Positions 1 to 12,885 of a DNA stretch of 64,000 bases are shown piece by piece. The DNA is from Amphiura filiformis (lineage: Eukaryota > Echinodermata > Ophiuroidea > Amphilepidida > Amphiuridae). The translations under genes and the position numbers were made by a program. The DNA is taken from assembly GCF_039555335.1 (NCBI RefSeq), contig NC_092647.1, positions 10,568,313 to 10,632,312 of the forward strand, read 5' to 3'. Below the pieces are notes generated by a model. The model was not told the origin of the DNA and searched no databases. It saw only the letters and a program-made list of their open reading frames with translations. Positions within the stretch are counted from its first letter, which is position 1. The number at the start of each line of letters is the position of its first letter.

Positions 1-205
1 ACCAAAACAAGTTTCGCTTAGTGTTAGGGGACCGCGCACATAATATTTAATGTCTTTCATAGTAGTTTATTTATTAGACCTGCTTGTAGTGCTGGGCAAT
101 ATATTCAAAAATTGATTTAACATATTGCTACTATGACAGTTAATCCTGTTACATCATCACTTCTACGGCGAATTTTATTATGCAATTTTAACTTCTTTTT
201 TTTTT

Positions 206-500
206 ACACCAATTTTCTTAATTCTTTTTCAGTAAACCCAACAGATTGGGATACTTTCCATAACTAAATATATATTTACTGATACTGGTTCTTATTTTGT
301 CAATAGTCTGCAGTTTCAAAGAAGTCTTCAACATTGCAAATGTCACACTGACTTCTAGTTTCTTTTCCCAATTTTTTTCTAAAAGAATATTGGATAAATA
401 TTGCTTAAGGCAGCTGTGTACTCTAGACATTGTTTCTTTCGCAAAATTGAGGGTTTTTTGATATGTTTGTACCACAGAATTAGAGTAGGAGAACCGGAAC
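206..500 (-). other. Unrecognised open frame, possible exon or relic
   Basis: An open minus-strand frame of about 90-100 codons runs through this stretch. It has no ATG at its head (the first candidate start is GTG), so it would be an internal exon or relic. The translation is leucine- and lysine-rich and looks protein-like (for example ETMSRVHSCLKQYL), but I recognise no family. Function is unknown and the call is weak. Confidence 0.2.
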
Positions 501-760
501 TCCCTATACCGCCACGTACAATCGCGCCGTCAGCTATGGGGAGAACATTTGGGGTATTCGGGTCCTTGCCGACGGTGCGCGGAGACGAACGAAAACAATT
601 TTGCGTCTCATCTGAAGCGTCTTGGTACTCGCGTGCAGGTCGCATCAAGTGCGTCTCTCAAATGCGCCCATCATCCATGTCGCGCTTACATGGCAACGAA
701 TGCCTCGAGCGCATTCCGAGGGAAACCGAATACCCCCAATTTTTGATCCATGCCTGTATG
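470..760. other. GC- and CpG-rich island, no gene recognised
   Basis: About 290 bases are clearly richer in GC and CpG than the AT-rich surroundings. They are open in more than one frame, but no frame gives a recognisable protein. It could be a promoter or first-exon CpG island or an old GC-rich element. The following 760-1720 bp is AT-rich, with another short CpG patch at about 960-1060, and holds nothing I can name. Confidence 0.3.
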
Positions 761-1721
761 AAGATGGCGGTCGAGTCCTGGTTCTCTGGTTTTAATTCTG
801 TGGTTTGTACTTTGTTATGTTTTTTATAAATACAAGGAATGAAAATCCAGATTTGTAAACTCCAACTGCAATATTTTAAGGATTTTATTGAAATTGAAAA
901 GGAAAGAAAATCTTTGTTGTACCAGCCCCAGACAAACTAGTCTATGTCTATGGTACCAGCAGGGTACACGCGCGCAACAACGCACCGCGCAATTTGTTAA
1001 TGCACAAATACGCTACACATACGCGACGCTTATCTGCATGCGCGGCGCATCTTATGGAAACACCACGGAAGCACAAAAACCTAGTGCTCAAATGGCTCCG
1101 TTTTAGCTGATAAAATGTGGGGTTTTCAAGTTCTTTCCCCGATTTAAATATCAAGTTATGAATGGATTTCGCTCAAACTTCTCAAGGGGCCGTGGATTTA
1201 CCCGATGTTAATGTAATGTAAGGTAGAAAAAGAAAAACTGCCGCATTCTCCTGCGAGATTCGATGAAAGTGCAAAATGTGACCACTTTAAACTTCAACCG
1301 CCATTATTTCAATGTTCATTTTCTCGGTAAAATGACGATTTAGGTACACGATAACTCAATAAATACAGCATCTATAGGTAAGCAAATATGATCATCGTAA
1401 AAAGCACGATTGACTCAAGAAACGGTTTTCTCATTTTTTTATATTTTGGTCTATTTCCGATTTTAGGCATCATTTTGTGCAAATAGGCGTTTGTGAATTT
1501 TAAAAAGTTCAATTTGATGCCTTATATGGTCAATATCTCAAAAAATAAGGCCAATATCAAAAAAATTAAAAAAAACGTTTTTGGAATGGAGCCTCAAGAT
1601 CGAGCTAAAAACAAAATAAAATATTTTGGAAAGAGTGTTTTTTTGTTATGATGTACCTAACAAATATTGCCAAAAACTCACTTTTTCTTCATAATTGTTA
1701 TTTTTACCCCAAATCTGTATT

Positions 1722-2993
1722 TACGAGGGGCGGTCAATAAGTTCGTAGAACAAGGTACTTGAGAGAGTACTAGCCAATTTCTTTCTATCTCTCCCTTGAG
1801 CATGGTCAATACATACCTTAATGTACCCGTCGCAATTTTTCTTGAAACCTTCTATGTCAACAAAATGGAAGTCTTCCGATAGCTCCTTGAGCCACTCTTC
1901 AGTGAAGGCTCACCAGCATTGATCACCAGCAAACCTGGTATTATGAAGGTAGGACTTAAAATTCTAAAATAGGTTTCACTAACTGAAGGCCATGCCTGAA
2001 CCACAATATGGTTAGTTTAATTAACTGACCCCTCTATCGTGAATGGCAGCTTGACAAACTAAGAATAGCGTACAGGACACAATCCGAGAACAGCCACATT
2101 CCTACCATCAACCTTCTTCACACGATGGCTTGCCTCAATTTTGCTATAAAAATTGTATGATATGTGCCTATAATTGTACTTTCATTTGGCAAATGATCTG
2201 TCATCAAGACTATCCATGGATCTCAGAAACAGCGATGAAGACCTTGCACTACGGTGACCGAGTGATGATCTTCTTAGGGGTTTGAGATCCAGGTGCTTCC
2301 ACTAAATTCACTCATAATTCCAGTGATTAATGTTTGCCTTATCACCCTTAGCCACATATAGATTAAACTTGCCTTGGTCCTCATTCTAAGTGTATAGAAG
2401 GTGTGGACCTGAATATGTCAACTGGTATCAATTTTGTACATGAAGATTCCGGGACCCCATCTAGAATACACTCTGGGATACCCAAATGTTAATGGATTAA
2501 TATTGAAAACACATTAATCAGAGTTGTCATATTTTGTGGCTATCTCATCTTTCTTATTTGGCTCTATATTCATTATCAATGCCACTGTACCAGCGCGTAT
2601 ATCATTAGTGTTGACGTCAGCAAGTCCTTTGGACCTTGGATGATCTTCAAGGACGCTTACTCCATTCTTGAACTCTAAGAGCCATTTCGTTGCTGTTGAA
2701 TACCAAGGACTTCATGACCATTTACAACAACTGTACATTGTTAAAGTTTATTTGAGTTTTCACCACCGTCAGGAGAAATTTCCATGATGACCCTGTATTC
2801 ACTTCTGGTAGTACCTGTGAATTCATGGAAGTAGGCTACCTCTGAAGAGTGTCCTGCCCATATACAGTGATGCAAAAATATAATATCTTTGCAGTCATGG
2901 TTTGAAGGAACAAGCTTTCAAATGAGACCAAATTCAATACCGTGCGACAAAGTAACATACCGATTTCTACGAACTTTTTGACCGGCCCTCGTA
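1722..2993 (-). mobile_element. Mariner-like DNA transposon, inactive
   Basis: Both ends carry an inverted repeat: ACGAGGGGCGGTCAATAAG on the left, and the complement of a very similar sequence ending CCGGCCCTCGTA on the right, flanked by TA. The length of 1.27 kb is what is usual for a complete mariner. The minus strand still encodes recognisable pieces of a mariner transposase: near 2,620-2,700 a frame reading KWLLEFKNGVSVLEDHPRSK, equivalent to the DNA-binding region motif EF..G..S.EDEPRSGRP of the family, and near 1,750-1,900 a C-terminal segment. Stops and frameshifts separate the pieces, so the copy is dead. Confidence 0.75.
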
Positions 2994-3370
2994 TATTATG
3001 ATTAGAGTTATAAGCCTCTTTTTCCTAATAGTCTTCCAAAGAAAATGACATTTTGGGAGCTTTCGATCTCTCAAAGCTTGACAGATATATTATAACATTT
3101 TCTAATTGGATAAAATTCCCATTTTAGACCATTTGAACAATCTTCATTTTAATCTAAAGTTCCTAATTCTTTTTAAGAATGGAAGAATAAAATGTAAAGA
3201 AGTCCAACATCACTCCACCTGTTTATTTTGAGTATTGAAATCATTCATAGACTTGCCACAGTATTTAATACATTCATTATTCAAAATGACTTCTTGACCT
3301 GGATTCTTCATTTCACCTAGGTGTAGGCTTTTTTTACATTTCCAACTTGTACTGCAAATAATACTCAACT

Positions 3371-3471
3371 GTCGAGTAAAAAGGGAACAGAGCAATGTTA
3401 TTTATCATATTGAGTAAATTTTTACTCAAAATTGAGTTCCATTTATTTGCTCTGTTTCCTTTTTACTCAAC
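3371..3471. repeat. Imperfect inverted repeat
   Basis: GAGTAAAAAGGGAACAGAGC at the left is mirrored by GCTCTGTTTCCTTTTTACTC at the right with one bulge; a smaller self-complementary stretch sits in the middle. It can fold into a hairpin of about 45 bp arms. Probably a small MITE. Confidence 0.5.
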
Positions 3472-3976
3472 CATGTGTACTTGTTACTATTTTTGTTGCG
3501 ATGAAATAATACCATGTTGTTCTATTTAAAGAATTATAATTACAGTAACATTGAAATATTTTCCCATGATGCTTCTTTTTCATTTGTTAATCTTTCAATC
3601 CAAGGATATTTAAGCGAAAATGACAAATGTATATCATATTCAATCCACCATCCTTATAGTGTCTCTTTGTTTTTATTTTCAAAGGGCATATATATTGCTG
3701 GAACAAGTTTAACTGGTTGCAATTTTTTTATTCGTAGTTTTCCTGAAAAAGACAAACGATATTGGTAAAATTCTGGCCCGTGCGGCCCTTTTTCAGCGAT
3801 CGAAGCGAATATTGATTTCCAATGCAACAGACTGATGACGTCATTATATGAATAGTAATCTCCTCCGTAGCTAGTTTGTTTACGCGTGACCAAACTGGCT
3901 GCGGTGAAGACTATATGAACGGATCGTACGGTCGGCGATATTTTTTTGCTGGTCAATATTTGCATCACATAATACA

Positions 3977-4641
3977 TCGTCGTCCGTATTCCATAGTGGC
4001 GTATAGTGGGGCGCCGCGAATAAACAACTTTTCGAGAAAATCGGGTTTGAAGAAATGCCAATTTAAAATCGAGTTGTGTAAATCAGACATTCATTATATT
4101 TTGTAAATGATGTGAAATTTCTGTAGTAAACTAAATAGATTTTATTGTTATATATTTTCAAAAGAAATAAATACATACTTTTGCTGGCAAACTGACAATA
4201 AAACTATACGTCACTATGGAAAACGAACAAAACGCAATACCTTTTTTCGTATTCCATAGTGGCGTATCGACCATACGCCACTTTTTATACATTTTATAAT
4301 TATGAAATATCGGCAAAATGAAAAACATCGTATTCCATAGTGGCGTATAGGTCCGATACGCGTACGCCACTATGACATACGATGTTTTTCATTTTTGCCG
4401 ATATTTCATAATTATAAAATGTGTATAAAAAGTGGCGTATGGTCGATACGCCACTATGGAATACGAAAAATGTCACTTTGTAACTATACGCCACATTTAA
4501 TTAATCAATTACTAATTAATTAGCTAATTATGACTGATGAGACTTAGAAAAATGAAAGAGAACATCATTAAAGACATATGTGCCAATTTTCAAAAAAATG
4601 ACCAAAAATCACTATACGCCACTATGGAATACAGCCGACGA
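3977..4641. mobile_element. Palindromic TIR element (CATAGTGGCGTA family)
   Basis: The ends are inverted repeats of about 31 bp that begin TCGTCG and contain GTATTCCATAGTGGCGTAT. The motif CATAGTGGCGTA or its complement recurs several times inside. The interior from 4248 to 4465 is itself a near-perfect palindrome with arms of about 100 bp. No coding capacity is seen. A second, shorter member of the family lies at 32117-32407. This is a non-autonomous DNA transposon; the superfamily is unknown. Confidence 0.75.
4248..4465. repeat. Large near-perfect palindrome
   Basis: Two arms of about 100 bp are inverted copies of each other with only a few substitutions and indels, separated by a spacer of about 15 bp (around 4349-4363). 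Each arm starts and ends with the CGTATTCCATAGTGGCGTA motif, which is the subterminal motif of the enclosing element. Confidence 0.8.
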
Positions 4642-4651
4642 GGTCATGTAC

Positions 4652-5507
4652 CGGGTGTCCCAAAAAAAGGTTACATGTAGATTTTTGAAAATAATCTAAG
4701 TTAATGTTAACAAATATAAGTATCCTTTTCCTGACATAATCTATGTTCCCTCTACTAGTACCCCTGTGAATGTCAAGTTCACAACTTACGTACTTAGCCC
4801 GCATTCCACACATTCCTGAGCAAGCTCTTTACGTGATACCATACCACCGTCACAACCACCGTGCATTTGGCGGGGCAATTCAGTAGGCCCAGCCATAGCA
4901 TGGCAGATGCAGTATTTTATTCTGATAAACAATGAATAAAACTTGTTCAGTTTTATTTCAAGAGTTCAGCAATGTAACAACAAACAGTAGCGATTTCAAG
5001 TCAACAAAATCAAAACAAGGCCTGAATGCAAAAGATTGATATTCATTTCACTATGTTGATGACGCGATGACGGGAGATACAGCGTGCAGAACTGCTTTCA
5101 CCAAAAACGTGTTCTTTTCTAACGACCACCAGCAAAAGTCAAGAAGCTCTAAAACTGATTTATTTTCAGTGTACAATATTTAACTTTTTCAATATGTTTC
5201 TTTTGTACAATAAGTTCAAAATGAAAAATATGAGAAACATAAAAGGTAATAAAGAAATAAATCTGACAACAAAGGTGTGCTTGTGTTCAACTTTCGTTAT
5301 GCGATATTTTGATGGTTAGCCACTCTTGACACCCCTTTCATCTTGCGCTCATAAGTTAAGTTGCGTTTAAGATACGGGGTTGAAACTTTGCAAACAGTTA
5401 CAAGAAGGATGAATAAATAATATCTGAAAAAATTATATTGTTTTATTGTACCATCACAAAATGCGGTCCATTTTCTACATGTAACCTTTTTATGGGACAC
5501 CTTGTAC
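4652..5507. mobile_element. TIR element with GGGTGTCCCA ends
   Basis: The left end reads GGGTGTCCCAAAAAAAGG followed by TTACATGTAGA. The right end is the complement (CTACATGTAACC...TGGGACACC). The 856-bp body has no open frame of note. A degraded homologue of its left half lies at about 22500-22880. Ends of the type ACAGGGTGTCCCAAA recur at 37965, 38043, 56130 and 61298, and are typical of mariner/IS630-like families. Confidence 0.65.
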
Positions 5508-5593
5508 ATAGTATACTTTAGTGTATGAGGCTGGATTGCGGTGTTCGGTGTTATAAGACGGATTTATTCCCATTAGTATTACCTCTTACTTAA

Positions 5594-5903
5594 AAGGGCA
5601 TTTCGTGATCCACAGCATCATCCCCCCACTTTTCTCAAAAAAAGTTGAGAATTTTATATCACTGGAAACCTCTGGCTACATAATGTTTATGTACCAAAAA
5701 TTTCTTCAGATTAATTCGTTTAGCAAAGATATCGTGATATTACAACACATTGTCTATGAAGCAGTGTTATATAATACACATAATTATGCATAACTCGCAA
5801 ACACAAAATCGGAATCAACTGAATTTTGGGAATAAGCTTTTTTTGAGGATATCTACTGAAAAATGTCATAAAAGGAGGATGCTAGGATCACGAAATACTC
5901 CTT
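5594..5903. mobile_element. MITE, copy 1 (AAGGgcATTTCGTGATCC ends)
   Basis: A 310-bp non-coding element with inverted ends: AAGGGCATTTCGTGATCC at the left, and at the right the complement of AAGGAGTATTTCGTGATCC. A second copy in the opposite orientation is at 19565-19904, which confirms the boundaries. Confidence 0.7.
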
Positions 5904-5924
5904 GAAGGGATGGGGTATGAGCGC

Positions 5925-6190
5925 TTGGACAATATTTTTTATGTGGGACATGAGAGCACATCAGACATACTTTGTTGAAATACGCAATACAATACACATT
6001 TTATGGCAAATGATGAAAAATTTATATTTTTGATATTGAACAGTCCTCGAAGTAAACTTTATAAATCTGATGATATGTACTTAAGTGTATGTAGCTGGGA
6101 TGAAAAGCCGACGATCAATTGAAGATTTTGACCTTCCGTATTGACGATATGGATTTGTTCCCAAAACACCAAAGAAAATTAGGTCTTAGA
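5925..6190. repeat. Interspersed repeat fragment (GTGGGACATGAGAGCACATC family)
   Basis: The segment starts with a GTGGGACATGAGAGCACATC-type sequence that recurs at 8037-8060 and at 17375-17400. This is a fragment of the foldback family seen complete at 7950-8505. No coding frame. Confidence 0.5.
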
Positions 6191-6364
6191 ATAATTTTAC
6201 AACAGCGAAATGAAAATCATTGATTTGACTTTGCGCCAGCTCGCTCTCTGAAATGTACTTTAGCAGTATCTGTTGTGTACAATATCCATTTTAAACCATA
6301 CCTTTTTCTTTGATTTGTTGAACAAGATCTAATCTACTTGGCTTCCGTTTTGTAGAATTCAGGT

Positions 6365-6577
6365 TCAGACTTGATACAATGGCAAATTCACGTAATATTT
6401 GTAAAACCTATATGCTTTTGAACTGATGCAAGTATCGTCTACATACATTGATATATGCCTTGACGTGCACCCTTCATCTCCAAAGGGAACACAATCTGAT
6501 ACTACACCGTTTTGATCGATGTAACTGCATATGCTATTATAAATTGTATTCACCCATTTCATAAGAAATTGAACCAA
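6365..6577 (-). pseudogene. LINE reverse transcriptase relic
   Basis: A short minus-strand frame reads NGVVSDCVPFGDEG near its start and ISMYVDDT later, the latter being a variant of the reverse transcriptase YADD box. It is homologous in DNA to the relic at 58310-58560, which retains GVRQ-type motifs. The part between the two motifs is deleted here. A decayed fragment of an L1/Tx1-type non-LTR element. Confidence 0.45.
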
Positions 6578-6651
6578 AGTTAAGGCAGTGAAAAGAAATT
6601 CTTATTACAAAACATGCAGCTGCTGGACAAACCCTATGGCGCCAAATAGAT

Positions 6652-6716
<65 letters not shown>

Positions 6717-6717
6717 A
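6652..6717. repeat. (AAC)n microsatellite
   Basis: An uninterrupted run of about 22 CAA units. It lies beside a degenerate copy of a putative GIMAP first exon (6725-6840). The intact exon copy at about 18.0 kb is also preceded by CAA-rich sequence (17940-17970), so the two CAA tracts probably descend from one duplicated segment. Confidence 0.9.
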
Positions 6718-6724
6718 CCACAGA

Positions 6725-6840
6725 CTTAAATCAACTTCTTATTTGACCTACCTTGCACGAATCTATCACGTTCCACGTCCGTCAGCGCCCGATGTTACTC
6801 TGGCTGTTATCTCATTTATCGGATATAACATTTTCAAAAG
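6725..6840 (-). pseudogene. Degenerate copy of the putative GIMAP first exon
   Basis: The segment aligns base by base with 17977-18110 on the same strand, including the donor-like CAAG/GTAGGTCAAATAA, but carries an in-frame stop and small indels. It is therefore a decayed duplicate of the exon described at 18013-18106. No GTPase exon follows it, so it is a stranded fragment. Confidence 0.4.
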
Positions 6841-7056
6841 ATTAGAAAAGGTTACCAGAAGCCGTTAAGTGTCGGGTTATATAAAGAGTATAAAACGTTT
6901 AATAAGATATAAAACACATAATGTTAATTACTTGTTGACAAATAATTTTTAAGCGTTTGTGGCCTTCTTTATACCAGAAAACCGAATATGAAAACGTCAA
7001 TTGATAACACCTTTGTTTCATAACCACTTTGGTATTGGACATTTTTTTGTTTTAGC

Positions 7057-7354
7057 TATAGCCCCCTCTCCAGAAGCATTTAATTATATTTGTACTTGCT
7101 CAAGTAGCATTTTGTGCAAATTTTTTTACACAATTTGTTGCCGTTCTTTTTTATGAGCATTTAAGTGCCTAAAACGGCCTAAAATGAGACTATAGCGCCC
7201 TTTCCAGCCTTCTCTAATATCAATATCCATAGACTTTACATGTAAAATGAAAAGGTCCATAAAAAACGGCAACAAATTATGTAATAAAATTGGCACAAAA
7301 TGCTAATTGAACAAGTACGTATGCAATGTACTAGTTATCGTGAGAGGGCTATAT
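7057..7354. mobile_element. Foldback MITE (TATAGCCCCCTCTC ends)
   Basis: A 298-bp element whose left 90 bp (TATAGCCCCCTCTC, GCATTTTGTGC, AATTTGTTGCCGTT) is repeated as its complement at the right (AACGGCAACAAATT, GCACAAAATGC, GAGAGGGCTATA). Non-coding. Confidence 0.65.
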
Positions 7355-7372
7355 ATATATTTTTTTTTTATA

Positions 7373-7848
7373 TACAGTAAGCCAAAAAATTAAGGTACCA
7401 GTTATGTTCACCACTGAATATCCTCAACAAAGACAGGTATGTCATAATTGGAACAAGTGGTCAATAGCTGCGTCTTTTAGCTCGAATTCAAGACCTCATT
7501 TGTTGAAATTGTTCAATAAATAAACACACGACATCGAAAAACCCAAGGAAGATGCCAATTTAAAAGATGCAGTTTGCTGCATTGCAAGCCCTCTTGATTT
7601 ATACACAAGGCGTTCTCGAACAAGAGAACTAACGCCGTGCTTCCATTGATTAGTACGTTAAAACTAGCGCCGTGCTTTCATTGATTAGAACACAAAAGTG
7701 CAACTTTTGATTTCGTTTCTTCCTTAGGATTTAGATCACCGTTTCTTCAATTCTCAACCAATTTCAACAAATAAGGTCTTAAATTTGTCTTTGTTTAGGA
7801 TATACAGGGGTGAACATAACTGGTACCTTAATTCTTTGGCTTACTGTA
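7373..7848. mobile_element. Tc1/mariner-type MITE (TACAGTAAGCC ends)
   Basis: It begins TACAGTAAGCCAAAAAATTA and ends with the complement, TTAATTCTTTGGCTTACTGTA. The match extends through GGTACCAGTTATGTTCACC. The interior contains a second inverted repeat (CATTTGTTGAAATTG and its mirror) and a short direct repeat CTAACGCCGTGCTT/CTAGCGCCGTGCTT. The TA-CAGT start is typical of Tc1-like families. Non-coding. Confidence 0.7.
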
Positions 7849-7949
7849 TTGTATGTATGGTCGTTTCAAAAATAAAATGTCCATCTGAAACATAGGTGTG
7901 TTTTGGGGCGAAAATGTGTATAACTATGGGTGTTCTTCCAGATTCTCGG

Positions 7950-8505
7950 AGGCACGCCCCTAAAGCAAACGTGATCAGAGACATAAAAGCGCAATATTTT
8001 AGGGGATCGGATAGCAACGTTTGCACAGTATTTTTGTGGAACATGTGAGCACATCAAATAATATATCAAATTGCATTTTGAATACGAGGAATGTCCGTCT
8101 GATATGAATAATTTTGACTTTTTGAACTTTTTTGACCTCTCGTATTAAAATATGTAATTTTTCCAAAAAAGACTCATTTTTTAAAAAGATCTTTGGGGGG
8201 GGCGTTTAAATCTTCAATACGAAAGGTCAACATTTTCAAACGATGGACCACATTTCCTCCTAGTAACATACACTTTAAGTACATATTATTAGTTCTATTA
8301 CGTTTTCTTCGAGGACGGTTACATTTTTAATAATTTGCCAAACAATATTTGCATTATATCGCAAATTTAAAAAAAAAAAATCAAAATTATTCAGAATGCA
8401 ATTTGGTGTGTCTGATGCGCTGCCATGCCCCACAAAGAACTGTGCAAACATTGCTATCCGATTCATTAGCTTCTTTTAGTTCATTGTCTCAGACTATGAT
8501 AAAGA
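7950..8505. mobile_element. Foldback element (GTCTCTGATC/GATAGCAACG family)
   Basis: The left end (CAGAGACATAAAAGC...GGATCGGATAGCAACGTTTG) is mirrored at the right (CAAACATTGCTATCCGATTC...TTGTCTCAG). Just inside are GAGCACATCA motifs shared with the repeats at 5.9 and 17.4 kb. Non-coding, about 550 bp. Confidence 0.55.
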
Positions 8506-8612
8506 TCAGCGTTTTTTTATATTCACAAATATCTGAAATAAGGCAAAAACAAATTGCTTGATTGCCCTCCAGTGGGATTTTTGGGTTTGTTCAGTCGGAA
8601 ATTTGTTTTTTT

Positions 8613-8626
8613 AATGACTCACTGCT
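8613..8626. repeat. Target-site duplication, left copy
   Basis: AATGACTCACTGCT is repeated perfectly at 10209-10222, on the other side of the LINE. It marks the insertion boundary of a target-primed retrotransposon. Confidence 0.85.
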
Positions 8627-8639
8627 TTTTTTTAAATGA

Positions 8640-10222
<1,583 letters not shown>

Positions 10223-11390
10223 GTATAATAGGCTTGTAGGCAATGAACATATTTTGTCATGTTGCACCTCAGATGTTCAATACGCAAGATACACCATAGA
10301 AATGGAACAACTACATACGTACAGGCATAAGACACCAAGTTTATTGGAAACATTGATGCAGAAATGGGCAGCTATAAATGATTTTCTTCTTAAGAAAAAC
10401 GTTGTTGGCAAATTTATTTCTGAGCCGACCCTGATTTTGGCCAATTTTGGGTCGGTCGGTGGAGGGCAAGCAAACAAATTTCTTTTCTTTTTTTTGCCTA
10501 ATCTTCGAAAGTATTTTTTTTGCAAGTTTGATAAAGAGTATAGTATGACATACCCTGACAACACGCCTTAATAAAGGTAAAATGTCACATTTTAGTCAAT
10601 GTTCGAGGAACATGCTCGTATGGACAGTTGCAGCTACACGCAATTAAATGAAGCTTCATACGGTATTAAGTTATGTAAATCATGAATACATGAATGCCAG
10701 GGCAGGTACCCTGGTACCTTTTAAAAAGCACAAAACTCGCAAGCTTCCTGTGACCCAACCATTTGCCCTAAGGCGGATCCCTGGAATCCATCTCCCGTTG
10801 CCAAGACGGTAACATTGAATACTTTTATGGATTTCAAGATTTATAAGAAATGTCTTTCTTTCGTGTATTTGTTTTATCTATGGATTCCGGGTATGGCTTG
10901 CTATGTCGCTAACTTAAAAATGCTATAAACCCGGTCATTTTTATGACTTCATGTGTTATTGTTTGGTCATAATGCACATGAACACGTTCTCGAACGTTAT
11001 GTATCATGTATGATAATAATTCTGCTAAAAATATCCAACAATAACATCAACAACAGCAACACAACAACAATATCAGCTACTAGATTCATGCTGACTGTAA
11101 TTTAATGATATTTAATATCATATAATAATATTTTCTATTCTCAAGAAATACATGGTAATGCTATAGTGACACCATGGCGTACATTATGTGCTTATTACAG
11201 AATTATAATTGTACCAAAGATTTACATAATTTGTCCATTTCATATTTTTATCTATTTTTTTGTTTGTCCGTTTCATCTTCTTAAATTATATACACTAGGC
11301 GGTTACCCGTATTTCGCGAATTTCGGCTATCATGGTTATTGACTTTTGCAGATCTCAAAATCAGGGTGTGTCCTTTGGCTGGGATCACTT
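10223..11390. other. No gene recognised
   Basis: AT-rich sequence with two overlapping open frames of about 100 codons on opposite strands (10254-10571). Neither is protein-like or matches a family I know. A short imperfect CAA/CAG tract is at 11040-11075. Confidence 0.4.
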
Positions 11391-11399
11391 TCCTAACAG

Positions 11400-12060
11400 C
11401 TGAGCTCAATTGCAGCTTTTTGCAATTTGACCTGACTTTCGCCCTCAATTTGCAATTTGACCTGACCTTTGACCTGGATGACCTAACAAACACAAACCTG
11501 AGCTTTCTTGGCCAAATTTATACCCACCCACAAAGTTTGAGCTCCAATATATGAGCAATTTGAAATGTTTACGTTTTTTGACCTATGACCTCTTAACCGT
11601 AAGTCTGACAAAAAAAGTGACCGTGGAAACTTATGTTTGTTTGTCCAAGTTCCACTCACCCACAAAGTTTGAGCTCCATAGAGGCAATTTGAAATTTCTA
11701 CCTTTTTTGACCTTTGACCTCTTAACCGTAGGTCTGACAAAAAAGTCACAGTGAAAACTTTTGTTTGTTAGTCCAAGATCCACCCACCCACCAAGTCTGA
11801 GCTCCATAGGGGCAATTTGAAATTTCTACCTTTTTTTGACCTATGACCTCTTAACCGAAGGTCGGACAAAAAGGTCACTGTGGATACTTTTATTTGTTAG
11901 TCCAAGGTCAACACACCCACCAAGTTTGAGCTCCATAGGAGCAATTTGAAATTAGACTTCAATTGGACTTGACCCCGTCGTTGACCTTTGACCTTTAAAA
12001 TATAAAATGGTTCTTCCTCATATCAAGCTTCACCCACCCACCAAGTTTGAGGAACGTGCG
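11400..12060. repeat. Minisatellite with nuclear-receptor-like DR1 sites
   Basis: About five imperfect units of 120-130 bp. Each contains CACCCACCAAGTTTGAGCTC, then GGCAATTTGAAATTTCTACC, then TTGACCTTTGACCTC or TTGACCTATGACCTC. The last part is a direct repeat of the AGGTCA half-site with one-base spacing (DR1) on the minus strand. Sites are near 11462, 11577, 11709, 11832 and 11982. Non-coding. Confidence 0.7.
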
Positions 12061-12085
12061 ACCCCTAGTCTCCGAGAAAAGAGGC

Positions 12086-12830
12086 AGACAGACAGACAGA
12101 CAGACAGACACCCAGCAAACACAAAAACGTTTTAAAAACATTTTAAATAAGTTATATTTTGGCTTTTGGTTTAGGTAAACACGTTTTAATAACATTAAAA
12201 TGTCGGGTTATATAAAGGTCATGATAACGTTTTAAAACGTTTTGTATGAAAACACACTACAACAATATTTTTAAATGTTTTCAAAAATGTTATTGTAAAC
12301 TATTTTTGCAAACATTTTTGCCAAATATTGTGTCAATACTTAAATAACATTATGTTAAAATATTTGAACCCAACAAACACAGAAATGTTCTTAAAATGTT
12401 TTTTTCAAAACCTTTTAATAACATTTAAATGTCGGGTTATATAAAAGTAATGAAAACGTTTTTAAAACGTTATTGAAAATATTTTGGGCAAACATTTTTC
12501 GCAAAATATTTGTTCAACCCTAAAATAACATTCTGTTTAGAATGTTTTGTATCAAGTTTTCAAGAATGTTTTTGGAATGTTATTTAAACGTTTTATACCC
12601 TTTATATAACCCGACATTTAAACGTTTTCTGTAAAACATTTTTGTTTGCTGCGCAGTATATTATCAAAAAATGTTTTGTAAGATTATGAAAACGTTTTAT
12701 ACTCTTAATATACCCTTTATATAACCCGACATTTAAACGTTTTCTGACCTTTTATAACCATTTGCGAATGATGTCGAAAACGTTTTGTGTTTGCTGGGCA
12801 GACAGACAGACAGACAGACAAACAAACAGA
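12086..12830. repeat. ACGTTT-rich repeat block between (GACA)n tracts
   Basis: Two short (CAGA)n tracts (about 12086-12111 and 12798-12822) enclose degenerate copies of CAGCAAACACAAAAACGTTT, AACGTTTTAAAACGTTTT and AATGTCGGGTTATATAAA in both orientations. The first and last inner motifs are inverted copies, so this is a TIR element with a repetitive interior. Fragments of the family recur at 6870-6910, 35130-35185 and 39570-39610. Confidence 0.6.
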
Positions 12831-12885
12831 TTCTGGTGAATTATAGTAAGATTTACTCAATAAAAGCTATTAACGTTAAACCGTT

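Noticed and set aside
6652-6717. CRISPR-like or coding repeat in the CAA tract
   Set aside because: A plain trinucleotide microsatellite; no spacers, and the context is eukaryotic.
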